Below, in pieces: positions 16,950-25,213 of a stretch of DNA of 64,000 nt. Each line of letters opens with the position of its first letter. Position 1 is the first letter of the stretch. Under the pieces are notes generated by a model. It had not been told where the DNA came from, ran no database searches, and saw nothing but the letters and a program-made list of their open reading frames with translations. The stretch lies in NCBI GenBank assembly GCA_965247035.1, contig CBDFGJ010000001.1, forward strand, positions 62,001-126,000, given 5' to 3'. The position numbers and the translations under genes are program-made. The DNA is from Azophilus sp965247035 (GTDB taxonomy: Bacteria; Pseudomonadota; Gammaproteobacteria; Pseudomonadales; Azotimanducaceae).

Positions 16950-18125
16950 TCAGCCTTCAAATGGCAGACCGCCATACTGCTCGCAAACCGCGCACATGTA
17001 GTTCTCGGACGTCGAGAGGTACGCCAGTTCCTGCTCCTGCGCCCGCAGATCGAAGGCGCCCTGTTCCGGGAATCTGTGCAGCAGGCCCGTCAGCCACCAA
17101 GAGAACCTCTCCGCTCCCCAAATGCGCCGCAGCGCCATATCGGAATAGGACTCCAAGTAGTCGTCATTGGCCTGCTGATAGTGGGCCACCAACGCACGGG
17201 AAAGATAGTACACGTCGCTTACCGCAAGATTGAGGCCCTTCGCCCCAGTCGGGGGCACGATGTGCGCGGCGTCGCCGGCAAGAAACAGTCTGCCATAAGA
17301 CATCGGTTCCGAAACAAAGCTGCGCAAGGGCGCAATGGATTTCTCGATCGAAGGCCCCGTGACAATGGCATCGGCTATTTCAGCCGGATAGCGCGCCTTC
17401 AACTCCTCCCAGAACCGCTCATCCGGCCAATCCTTAATGTCCTCATCAAGCGAACACTGCACATAGTATCGGGACAGCATGGGATTCCGCTGTGAGCAAA
17501 GCGCGAGGCCGCGCGAGCTGTTGGCGTAGATGATGTTCGGCAGCGGCGGCGTTTGCGACAGGATGCCGAGCCAGCCAAAGGGATAGACCTTTTCAAACTC
17601 CCGGCGCCTAGCGGCTGGGATGGTCGGCCGGCTGACGCCGTGAAAGCCATCGCAGCCGGCGATGAATTCACAATCAATGCGATGCGGCGCGCCCGCCTTC
17701 AGATAGGTGACATAGGGGTGGTCTGTATCCACCTCATGCAACAAAACGTCCGCCGCCTCATTAACAATCAGGCCGTCCATGGCATCGCGAGCTTGATAGA
17801 GGTCCTCCGTTATGTTGGTCTGGCCATAAGCCATCATTGGCCTGTCAGCATACTTGCGGGTGTTTAGGGTGAGCCGGTACCTAGCACCCCAAACAATGTC
17901 CGAGCCGTCGTGGATGCAGCCTTCCTCGTCCATTCGAGCCCCCACTTCGGATTCCCGCAGCACTTCGACAGTGCCCCACTCCAAAACCCCGGCTCTGATG
18001 CGCTCCAGCACATGGGCGCGTGATTGCTTCTCAACAATGACGCTCTCAACGCCTTCGAGATGAAGCCGCTGAGACAGCAAAAGCCCGGCCGGACCACCGC
18101 CAACGACCACGACCTGCGTTCTCAT
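16950..18125 (-). CDS. pobA: 4-hydroxybenzoate 3-monooxygenase
   Basis: A 391-residue flavoprotein that makes protocatechuate from 4-hydroxybenzoate with NADPH and oxygen. The FAD motif GGGPAGLLL is near the N-terminus. RIRAGVLEWGTVEVLRE, IAGCDGFHGVSR, KVYPFGWLGIL and RLFLAGDAAHIVPPTGAKGLNL are characteristic of PobA. From memory of the Pseudomonas enzyme, the substrate-contacting positions (tyrosine in IIYA, serine and arginine in CSQR, tyrosine in RYYVQ) are kept. The ATG at 18123-18125 has GGAGGAA upstream; an earlier ATG at 18155 is less likely. No pobR or protocatechuate genes are in the window. Confidence 0.93.
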   Translation of the reverse strand: MRTQVVVVGGGPAGLLLSQRLHLEGVESVIVEKQSRAHVLERIRAGVLEWGTVEVLRESEVGARMDEEGCIHDGSDIVWGARYRLTLNTRKYADRPMMAYGQTNITEDLYQARDAMDGLIVNEAADVLLHEVDTDHPYVTYLKAGAPHRIDCEFIAGCDGFHGVSRPTIPAARRREFEKVYPFGWLGILSQTPPLPNIIYANSSRGLALCSQRNPMLSRYYVQCSLDEDIKDWPDERFWEELKARYPAEIADAIVTGPSIEKSIAPLRSFVSEPMSYGRLFLAGDAAHIVPPTGAKGLNLAVSDVYYLSRALVAHYQQANDDYLESYSDMALRRIWGAERFSWWLTGLLHRFPEQGAFDLRAQEQELAYLSTSENYMCAVCEQYGGLPFEG

Positions 18126-18418
18126 TCCGCTTCCTCCCTGAAATCGGGGCGCCAACCGGCCCCAAACGTGCGCACCCTAGTCTAGACGGGGCTTGCTATC
18201 TGAGGCTAGGGCCTGTGCTTGAAGGCAGTCCATTGCCATACAAAGATGAGCCTGAACCGGGCGGTCCGAGTGGTCGTTGGGCGCGGTGCGGGCCTCAAAG
18301 ACCGCTTGGGCGGCGGCGAGGCATCCTGCGCTTGGGCGAGGGCGTCGAGCTGCTCGAAGCTGGCACCGGGACGCAGAGGCTGCGCACGGCATTTTCAGGC
18401 CGTCCCGCCAAGGCGTTC

Positions 18419-19285
18419 TCAGCTCGGGTGCGCCATCTGCTCCCGCGCCTGCTGCTTGATTTTGTCCTCGCCCCTAGGGTCCACGCCCATTTGATGCAGG
18501 ATGCGGGCGTTGGCATGGCCCAAGTGATGCAGGCCAAAGGCTGAGTGGATGGCCGTGTACATGCCCTGGGCGTCCAAGGATTGATTCACCGCCAGCTTCG
18601 CCAACTTCAAGGCGAAGGACGGCTGCTTGGCTATTTTTCTGGCCAGATCCAAGGTGAAGGACTCCAAATCCTCCCTGGCCACCACATGATTGACCATGCC
18701 CAGCTGCTTGCCCTCGGCGGCGCTGATGGCATCGCCAGTGAACAGCATCTCCTTGGCCTTGTGATGGCCAACCTCCCAAGCGTGTACGAAGTACTCATGG
18801 CCGTTGACGCCGAAGGCGATCACCGGATCGGAGAATTGGGCGTCCTCGGAAGCAACGATGAGATCGAACGGCCACACCAGCATCAATCCACCGGCGATGG
18901 CCTTGCCCTGCACTTGGGCGATGGTGGGCTTGGGCATGTTGCGCCAACGCCAGCAGAAGCCGATGAACACCTCCTGCTCCATGGCCATGTGCCCTTCCTG
19001 ACCGGGACGCCGGTAGCCGCCAACGCCCATGATGGGCGGACCGTAGTCGCCGACTTGGCTGCGGTCCTTCAGGTGGTGCCCGGCTGAGAAGTGCGGCCCG
19101 TCCGCGCCGATGATGACCACCTTGATGGCGTCATCATGCATGGCTAGATTGAGGGCGCGATCGATTTCGTAGAGCATCCGCTTGTCCTGGGCGTTGCGGA
19201 CGTCCGCCCGCGCCAACATGATGCGGGCGACCCCGCCCGCCGGCTGCTCGTAGCGAATTTGCTCAAAGTCACTGTCCACGGTCAT
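18419..19285 (-). CDS. Enoyl-CoA hydratase/isomerase (crotonase family)
   Basis: A 288-residue crotonase-fold protein. The oxyanion-hole segments are FSAGHHLKD (near residue 70) and GKAIAGGLMLVW, followed by ASEDAQFSDPVIAFGVNGHEYFVHAWEVG and KAKEMLFTGDAISAAEG. It belongs to a branch of longer crotonases where the second active-site segment is FSDP. The reaction is likely hydration or isomerisation of an enoyl-CoA from ring or side-chain degradation. It is separated by 293 bases from pobA on the same strand, in which I see no gene. Confidence 0.92.
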   Translation of the reverse strand: MTVDSDFEQIRYEQPAGGVARIMLARADVRNAQDKRMLYEIDRALNLAMHDDAIKVVIIGADGPHFSAGHHLKDRSQVGDYGPPIMGVGGYRRPGQEGHMAMEQEVFIGFCWRWRNMPKPTIAQVQGKAIAGGLMLVWPFDLIVASEDAQFSDPVIAFGVNGHEYFVHAWEVGHHKAKEMLFTGDAISAAEGKQLGMVNHVVAREDLESFTLDLARKIAKQPSFALKLAKLAVNQSLDAQGMYTAIHSAFGLHHLGHANARILHQMGVDPRGEDKIKQQAREQMAHPS

Positions 19286-19817
19286 GCCCGCTCCCGGTTG
19301 GTCATAGCGAAGGCGCTAGTTTACCATAGCAGGGCCACATCCCATGCAGCAGGCCATCTGAGCAAACAGGCCAAAGGCATGGATCCTGCACATCCTTGCC
19401 TGTTGCAATTAAAATTGCGTAGGATTGCCCGATTGTGAATCCTGAGGTAGAAGATCCGATCATGCCCGGCTCCCCCACCCAGCAATGACCAACTTTCCTA
19501 AACCTGCAGGGCAGTCACAGGAAGAACACTCGGCGCTCCACCATTGAAGCTGGCCACGGCACCTTGACAGCTGCCGCCGGGCCATGCAGACAACGGCAGC
19601 CGCAACTGGCCTTAGAACCCTCCGCCTTGGTTGAGCACGAGCGCTTCCGCAACGAGCAAAGACCTCAATGCGGACAAGCCATTCGCATACAAGCCGGGCG
19701 AGGACCTTGCAAAACAGGTATCATCGGCACCTGCCGCAGGCAGACGCTGGTGGTCCTTAAACGGCGGCTTCCGCTGCCGTTTGCATTTGCATCGGGTTCG
19801 CCCTCGCAGGAGTAGAC
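19286..19817. other. Intergenic region before dsbC
   Basis: These 532 bases lie between the divergent crotonase and dsbC. In many gammaproteobacteria xerD precedes dsbC, but no recombinase remnant is visible. Open frames here overlap each other and the dsbC start and lack ribosome sites. Promoters for both flanking genes should be present, but I cannot place them confidently. Confidence 0.4.
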
Positions 19818-20540
19818 ATGAAACCGATTCCCTCCATCGTTCTGGCCTTGGCCGCATTGTGCATCGCCCCCGTCATCGGCGCCGAAGACGTTGATGCATT
19901 GCGGGCCAAGCTGAAGGCCACCAATCCAGATTTGGAGGTCGAGTCTGTGTCGGCAACGCCCCTGCCGGGCATCCTGGCCGTGGAGTTGGCCGGGGGCAAT
20001 TTTCTTTACGGTACGACGGACGGCAGCCACCTGCTGGTGGGGGAGCTCTACGAACTGACGGATGGCGGCACCATCAATCTGACTGAACAGAGTCGGGCGG
20101 AGAGGCGCCAAGCGTTGCTGGCAAGCATAGACCCCGATGACATGATCATTTTCTCCCCCAAGGGCGAGCCAAAGGCGTCAGTGGTCGTGTTTACCGATGT
20201 GGATTGCAGCTATTGCCGTAAACTGCACTTGGAAATGGCGGAAATCAACAAACTTGGCATTGAGGTTCGCTATCTTGCCTATCCCCGGGCCGGCCTCGAC
20301 TCCCGTTCCTATGAAAAAATCGTCTCTGCATGGTGCTCCAAAAACCCGAACAAAGCCCTCACGGAACTTAAGCTAGGCAACAGCATTCCAGAGCGAACCT
20401 GCTCAAACCCGGTTGCGGAGCAGTACCAGCTTGGCCAGACCTTGGGCATTTCCGGCACACCAGCTTTGCTGACGGCGGACGGGCGAATGCTGCCCGGATA
20501 CCGGCCGGCAGCGGAGTTGGCCCAAGCCTTAGGCATCTAA
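19818..20540 (+). CDS. dsbC: Thiol:disulfide interchange protein DsbC
   Basis: A 240-residue periplasmic disulfide isomerase with a signal peptide (MKPIPSIVLALAALCIAPVIGA). The N-terminal dimerisation domain runs to about residue 105. The thioredoxin-like domain has active site CSYC at 130-133 (CGYC in E. coli) and the cis-proline in ISGTPALL. A second cysteine pair (WCSKNP and RTCSNP) matches the structural disulfide of DsbC. AGGAG precedes the ATG by seven bases. It starts the operon-like run through lysS. Confidence 0.95.
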   Translation: MKPIPSIVLALAALCIAPVIGAEDVDALRAKLKATNPDLEVESVSATPLPGILAVELAGGNFLYGTTDGSHLLVGELYELTDGGTINLTEQSRAERRQALLASIDPDDMIIFSPKGEPKASVVVFTDVDCSYCRKLHLEMAEINKLGIEVRYLAYPRAGLDSRSYEKIVSAWCSKNPNKALTELKLGNSIPERTCSNPVAEQYQLGQTLGISGTPALLTADGRMLPGYRPAAELAQALGI

Positions 20541-20629
20541 TTGACCATTACCGCAACCTTAAGGCATGACGCCATTGCCCGGCGGTTGGGCGTCATCGCC
20601 TTGGGCATCTAATTGACCATTACGGCAAC
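20526..20629 (+). repeat. 72-bp-spaced duplication at the dsbC/hom junction
   Basis: The 32 bases at 20526-20557, which encode the last DsbC residues ALGI, the stop and what follows, recur at 20598-20629 with two mismatches, ending right before the hom GTG. The 72-bp spacing keeps the reading phase, so the second copy again spells ALGI and stop. Between them is a hairpin (ATGACGCC 20566-20573 with GGCGTCAT 20589-20596). It looks like an old tandem duplication. Confidence 0.8.
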
Positions 20630-21922
20630 GTGAAACCCTTGAGAATTGGCATTGCTGGCCTCGGCACCGTGGCTGGCGGCGTGGTGCGGCTGCTAAGGGA
20701 AAACGCCAAGGCCCTAGCCCGGCAGGCCGGTCGCCCTCTTTCTCTCATTCGGGTGGCGAGCCGGACCAAGACGCCGGGCGTTGCTCTAGGCGACGCCGCT
20801 TTCACGACGGATTTGAACGCTCTGCACCAAGGGGACGTTGATGTCGTGGTGGAACTGATCGGCGGCGAGGACCGGGCGCTTCAGCTGGTGCGGGAAGCCT
20901 TGGGCCGCGGCCAGGACGTGGTCACCGCCAACAAGGCCATCATGGCCCGCCATGGAGACGAACTGCTTGGGCTGGCCGCGCAGGGAACCCGCTGCCTGAG
21001 GTTTGAAGCCTCGGTGGCTGGCGGCGTTCCGGTGGTGAATGCGCTTGCCCGCGGCTTAGCCGGTGACCAAGTGCACATGATCGCCGGCATTGTCAACGGC
21101 ACCTGCAACTACATCCTGACCGAAATGGAGCAGCAAGGCGCCTCCTTCTCTTCGGCGCTCGACCAAGCGCAAACGCAAGGCTTCGCCGAAGCCGATCCAA
21201 CCTACGACATCGAAGGCATTGACACCGCTCACAAGCTGACCATTCTGTCTGCGCTGGCCTTTGACATGGGCTTCCACTTCGATGAGGTCTACACCGAAGG
21301 CGTTGCCGGCATCAGCCAAGAGGACTTGGAGTACGCCAAGCAGTTGGGCTATCGCATCAAGCACTTGGGCTTGGCCCGCCGAGCGCCGGATGGCGTTGAG
21401 ATGCGCGTGCATCCCACCTTGGTGCCCGAGGGCAGCCTGCTCGCTAGCGTGGACGGCGTGATGAATGCCGTGTGGATGGAATGCCATGCAGCCGGCGCCA
21501 CCCTCTACTACGGCGCTGGCGCCGGCTCGCTGCCCACCGCCTCGGCGGTGGTTGCGGACATCGTCGCCATCGCCCAAGGGGATAGACGGCAATACCGCAC
21601 CGGCGGACAGCCCCAATCCGTGCTGCCAATGGGCCGGGTCAGCTGCGCCTTCTACCTGAAGATACCGAGCCGGGACGCGCCAGGGGTCTTCGCCGAAATC
21701 GCCACCATCCTAGGCCGGCACGGCATCAGTATTGAAAGCGCCATTCAAAAGGGGGAGGCTGTATGCACCATCGACGGCAACCATTCCTGGGTGCCCATCG
21801 TCATCCTGACCGCGCCGGTAGCTGAGGCCGCCATGGCATCGGCGCTGACCTTGGTGCAGGGTATGCCCGAAGTGGTTGGCGACATCACCCGCATCCGCGT
21901 GGAGCCGCTTGCGCATGCTTGA
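20630..21922 (+). CDS. hom: Homoserine dehydrogenase
   Basis: A 430-residue enzyme reducing aspartate semialdehyde to homoserine for threonine and methionine synthesis. The N-terminal NAD(P) domain shows IGIAGLGTVAGGVV. The catalytic domain contains GGEDRA, VVTANKAIMA, FEASVAGGVPVV, IVNGTCNYIL and EADPTYDIEGIDTAHK. A C-terminal ACT domain begins near residue 345 (APGVFAEIATILGRHGISIESAIQK), so threonine feedback is likely. The start is GTG at 20630, immediately after the second copy of the duplicated junction, with no good ribosome site. thrC, which often follows hom in relatives, is absent here. Confidence 0.96.
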   Translation: MKPLRIGIAGLGTVAGGVVRLLRENAKALARQAGRPLSLIRVASRTKTPGVALGDAAFTTDLNALHQGDVDVVVELIGGEDRALQLVREALGRGQDVVTANKAIMARHGDELLGLAAQGTRCLRFEASVAGGVPVVNALARGLAGDQVHMIAGIVNGTCNYILTEMEQQGASFSSALDQAQTQGFAEADPTYDIEGIDTAHKLTILSALAFDMGFHFDEVYTEGVAGISQEDLEYAKQLGYRIKHLGLARRAPDGVEMRVHPTLVPEGSLLASVDGVMNAVWMECHAAGATLYYGAGAGSLPTASAVVADIVAIAQGDRRQYRTGGQPQSVLPMGRVSCAFYLKIPSRDAPGVFAEIATILGRHGISIESAIQKGEAVCTIDGNHSWVPIVILTAPVAEAAMASALTLVQGMPEVVGDITRIRVEPLAHA

Positions 21923-22128
21923 TGGGCACCGTCCCGCAGGGCCCCCAAACCGATGTTGCGAGGCCCTGCAACTGACTGCTGCAAGCTCTAAATGGAACAG
22001 TGGCCGCTCTGCACGAAGATGCGCCAAAGGCGGGCCCAGCCAAGAGCGCTTGCCCTAGGGACCCTCTGCAAAATTCGCAGGGTTTCGCAGCGCAACAAGA
22101 CCATTTTTTTTCGATGACTTGTAACTAA
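21923..22128 (+). other. Spacer between hom and recJ
   Basis: 206 bases in the place where thrC often sits in relatives. No thrC remnant is visible. A run of eight T (22103-22110) follows an imperfect GC-rich pairing (CCTCTGC with GCAGGG near 22060), which could act as a weak terminator before recJ. Confidence 0.35.
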
Positions 22129-23868
22129 ATGATGACCCGAAACCCGGAGCCACCGCCGCCGAAGCAAATCGTGCAGCGCAGCGGGCCAATTCCCAACCTG
22201 CCGCAAGTCCCTGAGTTTCTAAGGCGCATCTACGGCGCGCGGGGCGTGCAGACCGCTGCCGACCTCGACCGCAGCCTAAGCGGCTTGGAGCCGCCTTCCA
22301 ACCTGCGCCACATAGACGTAGCGGCGGAGCGCATCGCAACCGCGGTTCGCAGCCAGCAACGTATCCTGTTGGTCGGCGACTATGACGCTGACGGTGCCAC
22401 CTCCGTAGCGCTTGGCGTCTCCGCACTGCAAGCCTTTGGTGCACAGCAAGTTGACTTCCTCGTGCCTAATCGTTTCTCCTTCGGCTACGGCCTATCGCCG
22501 GAAATCACGGCCCTCGCCTTGGCCAAGTCGCCCGACCTGATCATTACCGTGGACAACGGAATATCCAGCCTGGAAGGAGTGGAGCGGGCGAATGAACAGG
22601 GTGTGGACGTCATCGTCACGGATCATCACCTGCCCGGCAAGAAGCTGCCGCCGGCCTACGCCATCGTCAACCCCAATGCGCCGGGCTGCTCGTTTCCAAG
22701 CAAGGCCCTCGCCGGGGTCGGCGTCATCTACTACGTGCTCGCCCAAGTCCGGTCTCGACTGCGGGCGGCCCAGTGGTTCAACCAGGAGAGCCTGCCCGAG
22801 CCCGTGCTGGCGAATTGGCTTGACTTAGTGGCGCTTGGCACCGTCGCCGACGTGGTGCCCTTGGACCAGAACAACCGTCGCTTGGTGCATCAAGGGCTCG
22901 TGCGCATACGCAGAAATCAATGCCGGCCGGGTGTGGCCGCCCTAGCGAAAGTGGGCCGGCGGGAGCTTGCCCGCCTGCAAGCAGCCGACTTGGGTTTCGC
23001 CCTGGCCCCAAGGCTCAACGCCGCCGGCCGCCTGGACGACATGACCATTGGCGTTCAGTGCTTGCTCGCCCCCTCGCTGGATGAGGCCATGGCCCATGCC
23101 AAGCGGCTGGACGCCCTGAACCAAGAACGCCGCGACATTGAGCAATCCATGCTGGCGGACGCTGAATTACTGGTGTTGGGCCATGCGCAGGACATCGGCG
23201 ACCGCTTCGGCGTGGTGGTCTTCGACCCCTCCTGGCACCAAGGCGTGGTCGGCTTGATTGCCGGTCGGCTGCGGGAACGTTGGCATCGCCCGGTGATCGC
23301 CTTCGCTGAAGCCGGGCTTAGGAACGGTGCGACCGAGTTGAAAGGCTCCGCCCGTTCCCTGCCCGGATTGCACATTCGCGACACCCTCGACCACATCGCC
23401 GCACAGGATCCCGCGCTCCTGTCCCGCTTCGGCGGCCACGCCATGGCCGCTGGCATGAGCATCAACCGCAATGGCCTTGAACGGTTCTCCAAAGCCTTCG
23501 ATGACGAAGTTCGCCAACGGCTTTCGGCGCAGGCCCTGCAATCCGCCTTGGAGACCGATGGCGAACTGCAAGGCCATGACCTAACCCTGGACAACGCCCT
23601 GCTGCTGGCCAATGCGGGGCCTTGGGGCCAGGGCTTCCCCGAACCCCTGTTCCACGGCGACTTTGAACTGATCAGCCAGCGGGTGGTCGGCGGGGCTCAT
23701 CTCAAGCTCACGCTACGCCTTGACGACCGCTTGGTGGGTGCCATCGCCTTTCAGCAGCCGCCCATTGCAGATTGCCAGCGGGTGCGTTTGGCCTATGCCT
23801 TGGACGTCAACGACTACAACGGCGTCAGCCTTCAGTTGCGGGTGCAGCAAACCGAGGCCATCGGTTAG
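22129..23868 (+). CDS. recJ: Single-stranded-DNA-specific exonuclease RecJ
   Basis: A 579-residue DHH-family 5'-3' exonuclease for recombination and mismatch repair, close to the E. coli length. The metal motifs are VGDYDADG (residues 82-89), VDNGISS (141-147) and TDHH (164-167). The DHHA1 domain carries SRFGGHAMAAGMSI, and the C-terminal OB-like domain follows from about residue 450. Two adjacent ATGs (22129 and 22132) could start it. The order recJ-prfB-lysS is typical of gammaproteobacteria. Confidence 0.96.
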   Translation: MMTRNPEPPPPKQIVQRSGPIPNLPQVPEFLRRIYGARGVQTAADLDRSLSGLEPPSNLRHIDVAAERIATAVRSQQRILLVGDYDADGATSVALGVSALQAFGAQQVDFLVPNRFSFGYGLSPEITALALAKSPDLIITVDNGISSLEGVERANEQGVDVIVTDHHLPGKKLPPAYAIVNPNAPGCSFPSKALAGVGVIYYVLAQVRSRLRAAQWFNQESLPEPVLANWLDLVALGTVADVVPLDQNNRRLVHQGLVRIRRNQCRPGVAALAKVGRRELARLQAADLGFALAPRLNAAGRLDDMTIGVQCLLAPSLDEAMAHAKRLDALNQERRDIEQSMLADAELLVLGHAQDIGDRFGVVVFDPSWHQGVVGLIAGRLRERWHRPVIAFAEAGLRNGATELKGSARSLPGLHIRDTLDHIAAQDPALLSRFGGHAMAAGMSINRNGLERFSKAFDDEVRQRLSAQALQSALETDGELQGHDLTLDNALLLANAGPWGQGFPEPLFHGDFELISQRVVGGAHLKLTLRLDDRLVGAIAFQQPPIADCQRVRLAYALDVNDYNGVSLQLRVQQTEAIG

Positions 23869-23939
23869 CCATCCCCCTGCCTCGGGGCGTCAGGTTATAC
23901 TTGATTGCTGCTTCCCTTACGCTCAAGCAACGTCGAACC

Positions 23940-25041
23940 ATGGCTGAAATCACCTCAATCCGGGAAAGAGTCAAGAATCTAGGCGACCGCGCAGCGGCGC
24001 TTCGGGGGTTTCTTTGACTACGACAATCGTCGGGAGCGACTCGAGGAAGTTGAACGGGAGTTAGCTAGTCCCGCCGTTTGGGAGGATCGGGACAAGGCGC
24101 TGGCGCTGTCACGGGAACGCGCCAGCCTCAACGACATTGTGACCGTCCTCGAAGCACTGAACAGCGCCGCCCTTGACGATCTAGCGGAATTGGCCAAGTT
24201 GGCGGCGGCGGACGACGACCAAGCGGCGCTGGCTGAGGTTGATGAGGAACTCGATCAATTCAACAAAAGCCTAGGCAAGCTTGAATTCCGGCGCATGTTC
24301 CAAGGAGAAATGGACGCCCACAACGCCTTTGTGGACATTCAGTCCGGTTCCGGCGGCACCGAGGCTCAGGATTGGGCCGAGATGCTTCTGCGCATGTACC
24401 TGCGTTGGGCCGAAAAGCAGGGCTTCGATAGCCAGATAATGGAGCTGTCGCCGGGCGAAGTGGCCGGCATTAAAAGCGCCACCATCCAGGTCAACGGCGC
24501 CCACGCCTTCGGCTGGCTGCGCACGGAAACGGGCGTTCACCGTTTGGTGCGCAAATCGCCGTTCGATTCCGGCAACCGCCGCCACACATCCTTCGCTTCG
24601 GTGTTTGTTTCTCCAGAGGTGGAGGACGACATTGAAATTCAAATCAACCCCGCCGACGTGCGGGTGGACACCTACCGCTCCAGCGGCGCCGGCGGGCAGC
24701 ATGTGAACCGCACAGACTCCGCCGTGCGCCTGACTCACCTGCCCACCAACACCGTCGTCCAGTGCCAGAGCGAACGCTCCCAACACCAGAACAAGGACAA
24801 CGCATTCAAGCAATTGCGGGCCAAGCTCTACGAACTTGAAATGCTGGAGCGCCAAGCGGAGCAGCAGGCCGTGGAGAACACCAAGGCCGACATCGGCTGG
24901 GGCAGCCAAATTCGCTCCTACGTGCTGGACCAATCGCGGGTGAAGGATCTGCGCACCGCCATTGAGCGCAGCGACCCCACGACGGTGCTTGATGGCGACC
25001 TGAACCCCTTTATTGAAGCGAGCCTGAAAGCCGGGCTCTAG
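23940..25041 (+). CDS. prfB: Peptide chain release factor 2, with programmed +1 frameshift
   Basis: RF2 recognises UAA and UGA stops. Frame 0 runs from the ATG at 23940 for 25 codons to an in-frame TGA at 24015-24017. Skipping T24015 continues as DYDNRRERLEEVE in the +1 frame to 25041, giving 366 residues, the RF2 norm. The slippery site CTT TGA C at 24012-24018 is preceded by an internal Shine-Dalgarno-like CGGGGG (24003-24008) with the same three-base spacing as in E. coli. SPFDSG, the RF2 codon-recognition motif, and the GGQ peptide-release motif (GAGGQHVN) are both present. RF2 shortage favours the frameshift, so the gene regulates itself, as established for the family. Confidence 0.97.
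24003..24018 (+). promoter_or_regulatory. prfB programmed frameshift signal
   Basis: CGGGGG-TTT-CTT-TGA-C. The G-rich block acts as an internal ribosome-binding element, CTT is the P-site slip codon and TGA is the slow stop. The only changes from the E. coli arrangement are C for A in the G block and TTT for TAT. Confidence 0.95.
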
Positions 25042-25213
25042 TGTTCTGTCGGATCAGTTTCTGCCATTTCAGGGTGGCCGGAACCCGCCCTCTCCCTATG
25101 TGCCCGGCGGCGTTGTTGCGGCCCTTGGCGAACTGGCCTACATTCCCTGCACGCCGCGCTTGGCCACAGCTTTTGGCCGGGCGCTGAATGAAACGAATAG
25201 CAGGAGGCGGAAC

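Noticed and set aside
19631..19894. 87-codon ORF before dsbC starting MSTSASATSKDLNADKPF
   Set aside because: It overlaps the dsbC signal peptide in another frame, turns arginine-rich at the end and has no ribosome site.
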